The notes below the pieces were generated by a model, which ran no database searches, had not been told where the DNA came from, and saw only the letters and a list, made by a program, of their open reading frames with translations. A stretch of DNA of 64,000 bases from Henckelia pumila (Eukaryota; Streptophyta; Magnoliopsida; Lamiales; Gesneriaceae). This document shows, in pieces, positions 22,646-36,565 of this stretch; the stretch's first letter is position 1; every line of letters begins with the position of its first letter. The DNA lies in NCBI RefSeq assembly GCF_033568475.1, contig NC_133123.1, positions 141,314,062 through 141,378,061 on the forward strand. Direction: 5' to 3'. The position numbers were made by a program, and so were the translations under genes.

Positions 22646-23605
22646 TAATAATCTTGCTATTTAATATTTACCAATAATATCTTTTATTGGGTTTTTTATT
22701 AAAAAAATCCTTAAATAATACATACAATATACACACAAAAACATTAACTAAACAAAGATAAAATTTTATTTTTCTCCATATATTTGTATCGAATTATTTT
22801 CATCCGTGACGTTTTAAAAAAAAATAAAAATATAGTTTCATCCGTTGTTTTTAAACTCGAATCGACCGTTGGTTAAACCGGAAAATCGTTAAACATGATG
22901 GATGTCTTTTTTATACGAGCCATTTGATTGACCGGATAGTCATTGACACCATAATATCAAGCACTAAAAAAAACGGTGGGTGTATATTCAACCAATGACC
23001 CGATTGCTTTCTTTTTTTTTTTTTAATTTAAAAAAATCTCACTAGGTTATTTCCTATTAAAATTTAGTGAAATATTAATTATGTATAATTAATTATCAAA
23101 ATAATCCATATATATTTTGTTTCATGTGAAGGAATTGAAGGCTTTGATGCCCCTACACTGATGAGTTTATGTTATTATCAAATCAAATTTCTAAAAAGCG
23201 TGAAATGTGTCAAAGTGTGAGAGTCAAACTTCAAGTTTTTTTAAGTTTGAACGCGATTATTATGAGTTTAAGCGTAAAAACACGTTTTTAATTTAAACTA
23301 TAATTTTAATCACCTCAAACAAATTAACTGAATAAATAATTAATAAATATAATAAGTTCAAGTATAATGCATTTATTTTTTTATGAGATTCTAATTTAAT
23401 TTATTTCATTATTCATGTCATCTCCCGTGTCATCGAACATAAACTAAATTAATTTGTTTATTTTAAAACATTAGTTGTAGTATTCCTCAATATTGCATTC
23501 ACATCATCGCTGCACTTAAAAATCCAATATTGTACATCTTTAACATTGCTACCTATGTCTTATCAATCAAATTTTGTTTTATTTAAGCTATTTAATGACA
23601 CTTGA
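22646..23605. other. Intergenic with CCGGTT-type relic
   Basis: No gene is present. Around 22840-22980 there is an eroded stretch ('ttaaaccggaaaatcg', 'ttgattgaccggatag') similar in style to the CCGGTT-rich segments at 5.3 and 9.9 kb. The rest is AT-rich. Confidence 0.35.
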
Positions 23606-23717
23606 CATGGTCAACCTATGTCTGAATGTTTTTTTACCGCTTTTGGTCGAAGCGAAAGGGTCATGGTCAACCTATGTCTGACTGTTTTTTTACTGCTTTT
23701 GGTCGAAGCGAAACGTT
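23606..23717. repeat. 56-bp tandem duplication
   Basis: Two adjacent copies of a 56-bp unit begin CATGGTCAACCTATGTCTG at 23606 and 23662 and run to about 'ggtcgaagcgaaa'. They differ at only a few positions. No coding role is seen. Confidence 0.8.
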
Positions 23718-26700
23718 TTGGAGAAGTTTCGAGTTTAAGCGAGATTTTTAAAACATTGATTGTTATTGTTGGTGTTGTTGTTTGCAACATATATTATATT
23801 GTTAGTCACCGGTATTTGTTAAAACACATAAACATTTGTTTTTATTTTCATTAAATGCATATATTGTAAATAAATATATATAATTATCATGAATAGTACT
23901 TTATCGATAGATATGTTATCTAATAATAATACGACTTTTTACCCAATAGAACTGTTATTATTAATAATAAAACATGAACACAGTCACACACTATATTAAC
24001 AGAAGGAAGTGATAGTGTTTTTCCCCTACTTTTACTATATTGTCTTTTGCCATCAAGTATCTCTCCATCATATTTGTTATCTTTTATCGTTTCAATTCCA
24101 AAAATTAGCTATATTATTTCAATTCAAAAAATTGATATATATCATATGGCATCTCTCTTTCACGTAGGTAGGGCGACATAACACATTTTTTTAGCAATCT
24201 CACACATCATATATGTCACGACTCGCTAGTGTCAATCATACATGAGAATATTTGCTTATATTAGCAACTCTGACATGTGATTTTCAACAATTCAATTATT
24301 TAAAAAAATTATTAAAAACTTTTTCTATAAAATATATGAGATTTTTTAGATAAAGTAGAGAGAATTTTTAAAATTTATGTCGATAATTTAATTAGTTTGA
24401 TAAATGATGAAATTTAAAGAAAAAAAACATATTAGAGAAAACTGAGAATAATTTAGTCATTTAAAATATAATTTTAAAAAAATATGTGTTTTAAATTTAA
24501 GAGTAAAAATAAATAAATCCTTATATAATTTGACATAATAAAAACGAACGATTAATATTTTTGAAGTGAAACTATTATATATTATAATATGATAATAAAT
24601 AAATAAATAAATAAATTAAAGAGTGAACAAAGCTAGGGTACACAGGTAATTGTGGTGGTGGAAACATGGTCAATTGTAAACAGTAGTTAGCGTGATTGAT
24701 TGGATTGTAAGGTATGGCGTGAGGTGTGAGATTATTGTTCTTATTGTGCGTGATCTCTGCAACTATGCCAGAACTCTCCCATACTTTCCCCAAGCAATGT
24801 CTTTTCCTCTCTTCTGTCAATATTATTATTTAGATTCCTTTGTATCTACCCAACCCCATTATCATACATTTTTCATTTTATTTATTTCAGTTTTTTTTTT
24901 TTCCCTTCAAAAGTAACATATATAAATATAAATTATATAACTTCTTTCCTTAATGTCATTTGATCGAAGTAGCTTAAAATAATAATTTCCATGCTTTGGA
25001 ACTTGGTTGTGCAAGGGAACAAATATTAACCTCTTCAAATTGAACATTTGTCTGATAACATAACATGGATCGCTTCCATCAAATAAATGTTATTAATATA
25101 TATATGGATCACATTTACTGCCCACGATCTTCATAATATTTATATATTTATTGAATGCTTGTTACCAGATAACTTAATTGTCATTTGAAGAAGCTGAAGT
25201 ATAGCATAACATAAATTTGATGCACATTTTTTTTGTAGAGGCGCATTTTGAACTTTCATAATTCTTCCTCCCTAACATGTTCCCAAGCTTGGATGTCGGA
25301 ACACGTCAATGTCCACGGGTTTGGAGTTTTCTTGCCATCCGGAATGATTAATTTCGTAGAGTTATATTCCAACCAATTAATCGAAAAAGAGATTATACAT
25401 CGAGTCACACTGTTTATAGATATAATAATTAGGTCGATATACAATAATCTGCGTGGTAGTTAGTTTATATATATAAGTGTGTGCATGCATGCCATAAGTA
25501 TTGAAATATGATTCTTAATTAATGTAAATACTCGCCTCTAAATATGTCGTAAAGTTTTTAATTTCCACGAGAATCCATTTATGTTTTTGTTAGCGAATTT
25601 GACAGAGTGGGCCCTGCACTGAACATGTTTGTTAGTAAAAATACATCGGTGGGCCTTAGCCCAGTACGTTTGGTCCATCACGATTTTACACGAAAACTGC
25701 AGGAAACCTGCCCAATGGGTTAAGCTCACAAATGGCTCATCACTTACTTTAGAAAGGGTTTTGAGCGAGACGTGTGTTATTCGGGCCCGTGTTGTCCTGC
25801 ATTCCATTAAAAGCTAAGAGTCCATTTTTATTTATTTATTTTGAGTAATTCGAAATCATCGATCAATATATATTATAGTTTTTGTTTTTGGAGATCCAAT
25901 ATATATTATGGTTATTTGCCTTCATTATAGTTATCGAGAGGCTTTCAAATAATCCCATCCAAACTCTCTCAGTAATTTTATCGCTTCTGGTGTATACCAA
26001 AAAAATTTCATAGAGTCTGATGAGATTTTTACGAGATTCAAACTTGAGATATAAAATTTCAGAGAGTCTTAAATAATTGGAAGTTTTGATTTCAGAGTGA
26101 TTTAAATTTTAAAGCCAGTTACTTTTAAATTCACTTACCAGATCAAACAATCTATTTAATAAATAAATAATAATCAATGAATTACCTCCACAAGTCATCC
26201 CAACACCTACCACTTTTCACAAATCCTCCTTTATGTTTTATAAAAGCACACTTATTTTGTGAGAGACCAATGGCCATGATTTTTATATTTCAACGTGCTT
26301 TTTATAACCCATGATAAACTAATTTTTTATGAAGTCAAATATATATGATTCTTTAATGTCGATCGACAAAGGAAAGGAAAGTATAAGGATCGATGAAAAA
26401 TGTCCCAAATATTCACACCGGGATAAAGTTCATATATTGAGCTATTGACAATTATATGATGTTTTATGCATATAATAAAGTGATATACATGCCCGTGCGA
26501 AATCAATACCAAAAATTATTATTAATGAAAATTAATCATGCCATTTGAGCTTGACCACTTCATATAATTTTAAATTTTTTAAAGCATCTAATTAAAAATA
26601 ATTAATTTTTATCACATTGTTTGACACAATATCATTGTTTATTTTATCTTAAAAGTACATCTGATAAAAAAATTATCAATAATCTCGACGGTAAAAAACT

Positions 26701-27756
26701 GTACGTATTTGGCTATTGAAAAGAATAAAAAAGGCTGTTTCTCCGATTATTTACTCACAAAAGAACTATTAATTGTGAGTTATTTTCGATATGACTCGAC
26801 CCATGAAAATATTAATTTGTATATTTAAAATATTATTTTTTACTGTATAATATAATTTTTGTTAGTCGTATCATAAAGAAATATTGTGCAATATATATGC
26901 TGAATCAAGTGGAAATTAACAATTATTTTTCATCTCAAAATGATTGTGTAATATATCTTATTTATGTCAAAATTATTATTTTTCATTGTATATATAAACC
27001 GGATAGATCCATTTTATTACTAATGAATATCTGTTGTAGTTAATGAAATCTACACTAGTTTATTTTGACACTAGTGTCTCTTTCACACAATGCGTGCATG
27101 TATAAAAAAAATTTATGTTAATTAATTTTCATGTTATTTTTAGAAATCACATGATCAATTAGACACTTAAAATTTTAAAAATGATAACTATCTAATTTAA
27201 ATCTTTAAAAGAAACTATCAATAAAAAATACAAACAAAGATATTGAGTGTCATTTTGATAGATAAAATTGTTTTTAATGATTAAAAAAAGAAAACTATAT
27301 AACATAACTAATTTATTTAATAATTTTGATTTTATTAAAAATTAAGCTAAAATATAATCATAATTTTATTTCAAATTCCATCACTTAATTGAAAATTAAT
27401 TAATTAGATAATCATAAGATAAAGATAGTAAGAATAAGATATTATAAGGCTTCGCCCACACTTTAATATATTAATTTTTGTTTTATTCGAAATTCAAGTT
27501 GACAGAGTTTAGGCAAATTAAACCAAGTCGTAGCAACCACGAAGTATGTCCCCTCCATGATTATTATTAGGTCTAATAATAATTAGAAAGGGAACCATTC
27601 AAACTCCACGTCGATATTTTGTGTCAAACATATCCAAAGTTCTGACCACATGTTCGCCAGAAAAATGTCATGCCTCCAAGTCATTTATGCACATACAACT
27701 ATTTATCATTAAATTATCAAATCAACAATGATTTGATGAATATTATGGTACCAACC
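23718..27756. other. 4-kb intergenic region without recognised genes
   Basis: I found no protein or RNA gene. Open frames (for example near 24692, 25248, 25538 and 25629) are short, overlap on opposite strands and match nothing I know. The part at about 25945-26155 has MITE-like text ('tttcatagagtctgatgag', 'agtgatttaaattttaaag') but its ends are unclear. The remainder is AT-rich. Confidence 0.4.
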
Positions 27757-27976
27757 CTTAAATAGATGTTCAAGTTGATGAAGTAGGTGAACTTTTGACT
27801 TTAGGTCAAGAGTTCGATTTTTCCTGCCAACACTTTTTTGGATTAGCCTGTCGTACAGAGTTTGTCCAGCGCGATTTACCTGACTAGCATAGGTTGCAAG
27901 CTATTGCGTTAGTCCGGTGGTTTACCCAGAGCACACAAAAAAATAGCGGATGCGAGTTCTCACGTCACAAAAAAAA
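27757..27976 (+). mobile_element. tRNA-derived SINE (family A, copy 2)
   Basis: It matches the SINE at 17.35 kb along its length: the same head 'caagttgatgaagtagg', B-box text 'gagttcgatttt', body 'ttacccagagc' and end 'cacgtcac' plus A-tail. It has drifted more, and I could not find a convincing target duplication; a shared 'gtaccaa' on both sides is suggestive only. It is probably older than copy 1. Confidence 0.7.
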
Positions 27977-28934
27977 TAGTGTAGTACCAAATAGTTCCAG
28001 GGTAGAGTACCCTGTGTGCAACATCGACATAACCTAGTTCTTTATTTTGAATCATTTACGGTTTTGTATTTGATAAAGAAATAATTTTAATATTAATTAT
28101 TTTATCAGAATTATTTTTGAAAAATTAGAATCACGTGAACTATTAATTTTTTAATTTCATTTAAATTAAGTAGAAATTAATCTGAATTTAAAAAACATAC
28201 AAATCTGATTCTTAAAATCAAGAATAACTTTGTTTAGTTATTGCAAATATTACTTAAATATATTGATGATACTGATTATTCTTGATTTGGATCTGATTCT
28301 TTATCTGTTCCATGGTGTCAATTTGAGGGCAAGAAATAAAGTATTTTGTATCGATCTCAAGGATTAAAATAACTGATGCCGACTGCTCCTGTTTATGGTT
28401 TAGTTTATTATATGCGATCAAAAACTTATGATGAATAATAATAAATAAATATGATATTGAATTGGCACCGCACATAGTTGAACTTGATCCCGTGCAGAAA
28501 TTTTAGGCCGCCAGCCAAAATTACCTCAAATTCTTGTCCACATTTAACACGTGAGACAGACAGCGCCCGATTCTAATTTTTTTTTTTTTTAAGATTTGGG
28601 TTTGTTTAAATTTAAAAGAAACACAAATTTTATTCTAAGCACTGCAATGTGCAATTTTTATATATCTCATCCATTTCGGAAGTCCTCTTCTTCAAGTCTA
28701 CCTTACTTCAAGAAACAAAAAAACAAGACAGTTACTTGATTATAAGCGCAAAAGATCGATTCTTGATCGGCGTTTTCGACTTGCGATTGTATTTATTGGA
28801 TTGAATTGAACTTAAATTTTTTGAATTGGGTCGTCGTTGCTCGGATTCAACTTTAGTTTTCCGAGGTCCGGTTTTCATTTTCTTGGATCGAACTTCAGTG
28901 AGTATAGAGAAAGGTTGAAAAAACCGGGGGAAAG
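27977..28934. promoter_or_regulatory. Upstream region of the sugar transporter gene
   Basis: No other gene is seen. The last 300 bp should contain the promoter and 5' leader of the transporter. A TATATAT word near 28660 is a possible core promoter but is not distinctive in such AT-rich DNA. Confidence 0.35.
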
Positions 28935-31900
28935 ATGAGTTTCAGGGAGGATGGAGAAGATGGAAGAGGAGATCTGAGGAAGCCATTTCTTCATACTGGG
29001 AGTTGGTATCGTATGGGTTCGAGGCAGTCTAGCTTGATGGGCTCTACTCAAGCTATTCGGGATAACTCCGTCTCAGTCTTGGCTTGTGTCTTGATTGTGG
29101 CTTTGGGGCCCATACAGTTTGGTTTCACTGTACTTTCTTCTTCCTCTCCTGTTTTCCCTTTTTCTTTATTGATCTCTGATTTACTCGTTAAACTTATTGT
29201 TCGATTGCAAATTGAAGTGGGGTTGAACTTGGAACTTGTGATTGTTTGCTTGTATTCAAAGAATTTTGTTCGAACTTGAGAAATATTCGGAACAGCATAT
29301 GGTCTTTGGTGGGAAGATTGTATTGTGGTGGAATCGACTTAATTTCCTTGATTTGACTGTGTTGAGATAAAGTTTGTAGCTTTTTCAGTTGATGGTGCTG
29401 GATCCATTGGCATTTTTGTTATTAGGGGTAGATGTATGAAAAATTGTGTGGCTTTTTTGGAATTTTGTATCTTGGCAGTAGTTCCACAGGCTCGAATCCA
29501 GTTTTGATAAGGTTGAGTGGGATCGACTCAAATCCGCTCCATCTCTACGGAACATTCTTTCATTTTTGAAATTGAATGTTGGGTAGTTTCAGAGGTCACA
29601 TTGTTCTTTACGGTTGGATCACTCTGGTAGCTTATCTGATCTCTTTGACTAATTTTACTTTGTGGGGTAGGATTCATAGAGTTGAATTTCATATAAATTA
29701 TTTTTCTTGGCTTTTCAGATCCTTACTGCACCAGAAATCAATGAAAATTTGTGGTATTATTGTTAATATGATATTTCTTGGATATGCAGTGCGGTTACTC
29801 TTCGCCAACACAGACTGCCATTACCAAAGATCTCGGCCTTACAGTCTCACAAGTTAGTGATTGTTGATTCTTCTTGCTTTGGCTTTGTAATTTCAGAAAA
29901 TAACTAAATCATTGGAACAGTTCTCCTTATTTGGCTCTTTATCAAATGTGGGAGCTATGGTTGGAGCAATTGCCAGTGGTCAGATTGCCGAGTACATAGG
30001 GAGAAAGGGGGTACGAGCCTTTTCATTAGTTTTATTAATGGCTATGTACATGTGTTGGTTTTATGTTGACTGCATAAATTTTGATATAATTTGTTAATTT
30101 GTAGTGTTTAATGATCGCTGCCATACCTAATATAATCGGCTGGCTTGCAATATCATTTGCAAGAGTGAGGCTTTCTTACATTCTGTGTTGTATTTTATTT
30201 ACCTTTCATTCTCATTTCAATTTAAATTGATCTGTTTTTTCCTTTTACATTAGGACATTTCATTTCTCTTCATGGGAAGATTGTTAGAAGGTTTTGGTGT
30301 GGGTATTATCTCTTACACGGTAAATACACAACATTTTGTAGCTATAATATCATTAGAAAATCATAATAGCCTTAAACTTTTGTTCTTTTCCTGATTTGAA
30401 ATAGGTGCCTGTGTACATTGCTGAGATAGCACCTCAAAATTTAAGAGGGGCACTTGGCTCCGTGAACCAGGTTTGCTGAGTGAACTGTCTATTTTTCATC
30501 TCATTCTTTCAGAAAAAATTGTAACTTAATTCTGCTTTCATTTGTTAGCTCTCTGTGACGATTGGAATCTTGTTGTCGTATCTATTAGGACTGCTTGTTG
30601 ATTGGAGATTGCTTGCAGTTATTGGTAATTCTTTGGGACCTGTGACTTTGAACTATCATTTCTTTGGATTATCTTAAATATAATGTTTTTAAGATTCCAT
30701 AGCGTGTAAAATATTATAATTTGATTCTCTTTAAGTCAGGAGCATTGTTCCTTGGACATTTTCTTATTGAATAATTTTGTTAGGTTCATCATAAATTTGT
30801 TTTCTAATCATGCAGTCTTTAAAATTTTTATCCGTGTTATGGTGTTCGCAAGTCAGATTATTGGTTCATTTACCGAAGAAAAACTTCTAACTAAACACTA
30901 CTGCTTAAGAGATTAGGCTTTCACCTTTCGAAACAATAACAATAAATAAAAATTTACTGCACAAGCTATAACAGGTTTTCAACAGTGTTTCTTGACGGTG
31001 ACTAATTTTTTCATCTCCATTCACAGGACTATTACCTTGTCTGATACTGATACCTGGCCTATTTTTCATCCCTGAATCTCCTCGGTGGTTGGTGAGGCCA
31101 CAAAAGATTTATTTTAACATGTTTATTTTAGCTCAGTTGAAGTGCTAAAACGCAACATTTTTTTGAAAATTAGGCTAAAATGGGAATGACTGATGATTTT
31201 GAAGCCTCTCTGCAAGTTCTTCGGGGTTTTGACACCGATATTACTCTTGAAGTAAATGAAATCAAGGTAGATTTATCAAATAGTTCTATTTGTCGTAAAA
31301 CAGGTTTATTCCCTGCTGCAACATTATTTTTAAACTCATTTGATAAAAAAGATATTCAGCATTTATTTCTAGGACGATATATTCATTTTCTTGAATGTGA
31401 ACATGTCCAATTTTATACCACAATACCTTTTTTTGGGTTCTTGCAGAGGTCTGTAGCTTCAACGAGTAGAAGAACGACACTCCACTTTGCAGAACTCAAA
31501 TCAAGAAGATATTGGTTACCTCTGATGGTACCCATTTTGTACAAAACTTTCCCATACTTGTTGTAACCTGATTATAAGTTTGGTACAGTCTTACTCATGT
31601 ATCCTTTATATATCTTTTATGCTACAGATAGGAATTGGGTTACTCGTTCTCCAGCAGCTATCTGGAATTAACGGCGTCATCTTTTATTCTTCTAATATAT
31701 TCGAATCTGCTGGTGGGTAAAACCTACCACCATTTTTTCATGTGCATGGAGATAATACATTTTTATCTCGTGTGTTTTACTTTTTTTGTTTGAATGTAAG
31801 AGCTTTTTAATAGTTACCATGCATAAACAGGAATCACATCCAGCAATGCTGCGACGGTTGGCGTTGGCATTATTCAAGTAAGATTAGAAAACATTTTTGC

Positions 31901-33166
31901 TAATTTTAGTTTGCTCAAGCATTCGCAAATTCTTTCATAGATCTGAAGTTCAGGATCGTTTAGGTGATTGCAACTGCCGTTGCTACGTGGTTGATGGACC
32001 GAACTGGCCGTAGGGTTCTACTAATCGTAAGTTGAAAAAATATAATAATCACAAGGTTTATATGTACCAGATTGCATGATAATTGACAGGTATGGAACTT
32101 CTTTTTTTTTTTTCAGGTATCATCTTCTGGCATGGTTCTTAGTCTCCTACTTGTTTCTGTTTCATTTTTTCTTAAGGTAATGAACTAATTTATCTTATTT
32201 GTGCAACAGAGGACAGGTTGTTGGTATTGATGACATTTTTTTGAATAATTGTTACTCGATTTTTATTCTTGCTACAATCATGTTTGAAACTTTTTGTAAC
32301 TTTAGGGGATTGTATCCGAGGATTCTTCATTTCATGACATACTGGGAATCCTATCTGTAGTTGGGGTGCTGGTATGTCTTGTTAAAGATGCAAATAATGA
32401 TTCTCGACCCTTTATCTGCTCGTGTTTCTTTCTACTTTGTTAAAAAAAATTTTGTTTTGCCCCTCTTTTTCCCCACTGTAGTTGTTGGTTGTGACTTTTT
32501 CACTTGGGATGGGGCCAATTCCGTGGATTATAATGTCTGAGGTACTGCCCACTTCTTCATTATCTGAATTGTTTCGAGTATTGTGATGCAGATTAATTGT
32601 TTTAATGGGATAATATTGCTAGCTTGAAGAAGCAAACAATTTTATGTTTGAATGTAACGTGAAATTGAAATAAAAAATGGGTCCAAATACCACTTGGTTA
32701 AAGAAAGGCCTATTTTTCAGAAATCTTTACATGTTTTATGTATCTGGTTACCATAGATTCTCCCGGTTAAAGTGAAAAGTTTGGCTGGGAGCGTGGCAAC
32801 TTTGGCCAACTGGCTCTTCTCTTGGATCATTACTGTGACTGCGCCGTTATTACTGGCTTGGAGCAGCGGAGGTTTGTCCGACCTTCCCCCTATTTGCTTG
32901 TCAATGCTACTAAACACATAGTGCGCAAGATATATGCTAATATGAAGCACCATCACCATCTCGAACCAAAAAAGATGTGATTTGGCTAAATTCGAACTGT
33001 ATAGTTTTTGTTCGTCTTGGACGAAATAAAAAGCTGTTTGTGCCTGTTTACAGGAAGTTTCGCTATATACATGGTCATGTCCCTTTTGAGTGTGGCATTT
33101 GTGACAATTTGGGTTCCTGAGACCAAGGGAAAATCCTTAGAGGAAATCCAGTTCTCTTTTAGATGA
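28935..33166 (+). CDS. ERD6-like sugar transporter (ERDL6 type)
   Basis: Eighteen exons encode 487 residues, matching the usual ERDL6 length: 28935-29129, 29790-29852, 29921-30010, 30105-30164, 30254-30319, 30405-30470, 30549-30624, 31027-31091, 31174-31266, 31447-31527, 31628-31712, 31831-31877, 31964-32026, 32117-32176, 32306-32371, 32482-32541, 32757-32871 and 33054-33166. All splice with GT-AG and keep frame. It is a major-facilitator monosaccharide carrier with about 12 membrane segments. Motifs are CGYSSPTQ after the first segment, GRKG (113-116), PESPRW (221-226), QQLSGING (294-301), GRR (344-346) and PETKG (472-476). The N-terminus (MSFRED...[20 protein letters not shown]) is typical of ERDL6, which in Arabidopsis exports glucose from the vacuole; the tonoplast location is inferred from the family. 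Its 3' neighbour, a ketoacyl-CoA synthase, is convergent. Confidence 0.95.
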
Positions 33167-33269
33167 ATTTTTGTATTCTGATACATTTACCCTTTCGTTG
33201 TAAAATCGACCACATGTTGTAAACGAATCTAGATATTGTGTGATTATTTTTGTATCTGTAGAAAATGAG

Positions 33270-33275
33270 AATAAA
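33270..33275 (+). terminator. Poly(A) signal of the sugar transporter
   Basis: AATAAA lies 104 bp after the stop codon, in a T-rich 3' flank. It is the best candidate for a polyadenylation signal. Confidence 0.5.
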
Positions 33276-34819
33276 GGATCCTGGATTCTTGAAACTATAG
33301 TAAGATTGAAATGAACCCTATTTGGGATTTGTAAGTTATTGTTATTCATATGATGTTTCTATGTCAGCACATTGGATAAATAAATTGGGATGCCTACTTT
33401 CATACATATATAAGGAGTGAATTTGAAACATGATATTCTCAATTCACACTTTGTTTGCTGTTTGTTTTTGTTGTATGTTTGAAAGTCATTCTGGGAATTT
33501 TTTTCCTTTTTAGAAAAACATCACAATTCAAAAGGCATATTTGACCGGTCATTTTTCCAAACTATCGGTAAGGCTCTTAATATAAAATTTGTTCACATTA
33601 AAGTAGTTCTAAAAAATATTATTAAAATATAACTAGTTAAGCTCATTTTATGCGTACAACCATTAACATTAGATATTAGCGATTCATTATATCTTGTTAC
33701 TTTGCCGTCCAAGCAAGTGAGGTCAATATATTTTGTCAAAATGATCGATCGATAATATAAAAAATTGCCTTATTAGATGAAAAGAAAGCCATACCACAAC
33801 ACTACATAAGAGTCAACACATGACGCCAATTAATTAAAAACAACAAAAAAATAAGAATTTAGGTATCAATTATTGCCTAAGGATCCTATGCAATAGCTCA
33901 ACAAATTCTATAATTAGTTGTCAAATCGTGGCCAACAAAAAATAAAATGGCTTCACAGAAGTTCACATGCTAAAATCTAAAGACAGCCATACAGTGGAGG
34001 GGACGAGCAAAACAATGATGCAGCTGGGATAATAATCTAAACACACCATGTAGAATTGGCTGGTGCCAGCTACAGCTACAAAAAGTTCAAATGAAAAAAA
34101 TAACAAACAGGAGGCGAGATCTAAATCAGGGATCATACATGATCAACTGAAAAAAATGTGAGCAAATCCAATCTCTCATAAGCTGTGATCTTGAACAGAC
34201 AAGAGTTCACTTTCTCAAAGCTTAAAGATTTCGAGTTCATTGAGAATATTACAAGCTTAAGAACCTCCATTCATCTCAAATTTGAATCAGCACTGCGAGT
34301 GTTTCATGTTTATTCTCATTTGGCTGACGACGTAGATTAGATACGTTGGAAAGCCGGTATGTATGGTTCGACTGAGGTCCAACTTCCAACATAATAAAAA
34401 AGAAGATGCAGTTCATATATTCGGGAAAAAATGCGAAACATGATTGATCTTGTGGTGAAGAAGTTCAAAAAAAAAAAAAAGTTAACTTTCATGACCTGAT
34501 GCACGTTTCCAACCTGGACAAAGATTGAAAAACATTTAAGGTTTTTCGCATGAAAACTAACTGCTATGAATTCGATCAACATTCAGACAAAAATGCAATG
34601 ATGAAATTTTTTAAGAACATAGGAAAGTTCTTAGACATAAGAATGATCTTATTATTGGCTAAGCTCAACAGATGATCAAGTAATTCTCCAATGGTACAAA
34701 AGATTGAGAAGTTACTAAGTAGAACACAAATAGATATCACAAACTTAGGAGAGAAACTGACAACTTAAATTCCAAACGAGGACCTCCTATAGTAAACTAA
34801 GAAATGATCGTCTGATATG
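33276..34819. other. Space between two convergent genes
   Basis: No gene is recognised. The sequence should contain the 3' ends of the sugar transporter (+) and the ketoacyl-CoA synthase (-). The minus-strand open frame at 34337-34582 has no recognisable product. Confidence 0.45.
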
Positions 34820-36379
34820 CTAATAGACTACTTTAACAGGATACCTGTCGATACAATCAGCCCAAGGTCCATTTTTAGATGGTTTAACATTCCGAATCGC
34901 CTCCCACACTGCGCTATTACATTTGAAACCACTTCCAAAAGCAATCTGCCACACTCTGTGACCCCTACGAATCCTCCCCTTTGCTTCAATATAAGCCAGC
35001 TCATACCAAATGGAACTCGAAGAAGTGTTTCCAAACCGGTGCAGTGTCATCCTGGAAGCCTCAACATGGACCGGCAGCAACTGCAGGTTCTTCTCCAGCT
35101 CATCGATCACAGCTCTTCCCCCAGCATGTATGCAGAAATGATCGAACGCCAACTTAAAATCCGGGATATAAGGCTTCACATTCTTGTTAAGAAACTTCTT
35201 CAGTATCAATTTTGCAAAGAACAAGAGTTGCTCACTGACCGGCAGAACTAAAGGACCCAACGTGGTGATATTAGTCTTGAGCGCCCCACCGGCGATAGCC
35301 ATAAGATCTTTGGACAAAGAAACACCAGTCTTCCCTGCATCATCCTGCTCTTGATACACACACCGAAACGCCTTGTCATCTGAACCTTTATGAGTCCTCA
35401 CCACATGAACAAGCTTGTACTTAGCCCTCCTCTTATCTTTACTCATATTCGACAGCAAAATAGCCGAACCACCAACTCGAAACAAACAATTTGGTATCAA
35501 CATCGATTTCTTGTTCCCAAAATACCAATTCTGCGTAATATTTTCAGTGCTCACCACAACCGCATACGTATTCCCATGAACTTGCAGCATATCCTTGGCT
35601 AAATCAATGGCAATCACCCCTGCACTACACCCCATTCCCCCTAAATTAAAGCTCCTAATATTCCCCCTTAGTTTGTATTTATTCACAATCATGGCAGACA
35701 AAGATGGTGTCGGATTAAACAGGCTACAATTCACAACCAAAATCCCAATATCTTTAGCTTTTACACTCGTATTCGCAAACAAACTATCCAGAGCACCAAA
35801 CATTACCTGCTCAGCCTCCTCCCTCGCCGCCTGCATCGACGGCCGCGGCGGGAGAAAATGCATCGCCTCGGGAACATAAGTCTCATCGCCCAGGCCCGAT
35901 CTTTCGAGAATCTTCCTCTGAAATTCAAGCGAGGATTCATCGAAATCCCCCGTCAAGCGCGAATGCTCCATGAACCGCTGGTATGGTGCCTTCAAACTAT
36001 CCGGGGCACGGTAGCAGGAGTAGTCCACCAAGTAAACGGGTCTGGGTCGGGTCATGATGTAAACCGTTGCCCCGAAGACGAGAAACGCGGAGCAAATGAT
36101 AACGGAAACGAGATTGAACTGGAGATGAAGCCACAATTGTCGGACATCATCGGGGTTCATTTGCGAAGCTTCGATGATGATTACAATCATCACAGGGACC
36201 AAGCAAAGAGTCAACAGATGAGAGATCAAGTAATGGTAGCCGAGTTTGACGTACTTCAAGTTGACGCTCTGAAGAAAGTCCGGCAGGCTGCGGCTGTGGT
36301 GTATCTGCACGGCGGCGGCGGGGGCTTCATGGGGTTGACCGCCGCCTGCTCCGCCGTCCATGGCCGGCGAGTTAGTCAT
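34820..36379 (-). CDS. 3-ketoacyl-CoA synthase (KCS), fatty-acid elongase
   Basis: An intronless frame encodes 519 residues, the normal KCS size. KCS enzymes condense malonyl-CoA with long-chain acyl-CoA at the endoplasmic reticulum, the first and chain-length-setting step of very-long-chain fatty acid synthesis for waxes, suberin and membrane lipids. Two N-terminal membrane segments lie at about 51-70 and 88-109. The FAE1/KCS domain follows, from [15 protein letters not shown]. The catalytic triad is visible: Cys251 in GGMGCSAG, His418 in [10 protein letters not shown] and Asn451 in RFGNTSSSS. Overall text is closest to the KCS4/KCS11-like group ([32 protein letters not shown]). The N-terminus is Gly/Ala-rich; a second ATG at codon 7 could also serve. 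Everything expected is intact. A possible TATA (CTATAAG) lies near 36508 on the minus strand. Confidence 0.95.
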   Translation of the reverse strand: MTNSPAMDGGAGGGQPHEAPAAAVQIHHSRSLPDFLQSVNLKYVKLGYHYLISHLLTLCLVPVMIVIIIEASQMNPDDVRQLWLHLQFNLVSVIICSAFLVFGATVYIMTRPRPVYLVDYSCYRAPDSLKAPYQRFMEHSRLTGDFDESSLEFQRKILERSGLGDETYVPEAMHFLPPRPSMQAAREEAEQVMFGALDSLFANTSVKAKDIGILVVNCSLFNPTPSLSAMIVNKYKLRGNIRSFNLGGMGCSAGVIAIDLAKDMLQVHGNTYAVVVSTENITQNWYFGNKKSMLIPNCLFRVGGSAILLSNMSKDKRRAKYKLVHVVRTHKGSDDKAFRCVYQEQDDAGKTGVSLSKDLMAIAGGALKTNITTLGPLVLPVSEQLLFFAKLILKKFLNKNVKPYIPDFKLAFDHFCIHAGGRAVIDELEKNLQLLPVHVEASRMTLHRFGNTSSSSIWYELAYIEAKGRIRRGHRVWQIAFGSGFKCNSAVWEAIRNVKPSKNGPWADCIDRYPVKVVY

Positions 36380-36565
36380 ATGAGAAATGGAAGAAAGAGC
36401 GGAGGAGAGAGGGAGCAGAATGGGCTTATACTGGTGGAGATTCCTGCGCTGCTGACAATGCTCAATTTCATCGGTTTTTTTTTTTCTCTTTGCTCTCTGC
36501 TGCCGTTTCTTATAGAAAAAATAAAAGCTTTTTCGAATCTTTTTTTGCTCTCAAGTCATTTTTAA

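Noticed and set aside
29576-29857. 93-codon frame before exon 2 of the sugar transporter
   Set aside because: Mostly intron sequence that runs out of frame into exon 2; no family match.
31180-31566. 128-codon open frame inside the sugar transporter gene
   Set aside because: It reads through an intron between two real exons. The spliced exons 31174-31266 and 31447-31527 explain the conserved parts.
35858-36565. Plus-strand open frame of 235 codons, with others at 34817-35879
   Set aside because: Antisense to the intact ketoacyl-CoA synthase; composition mirrors that gene and no domain is visible.
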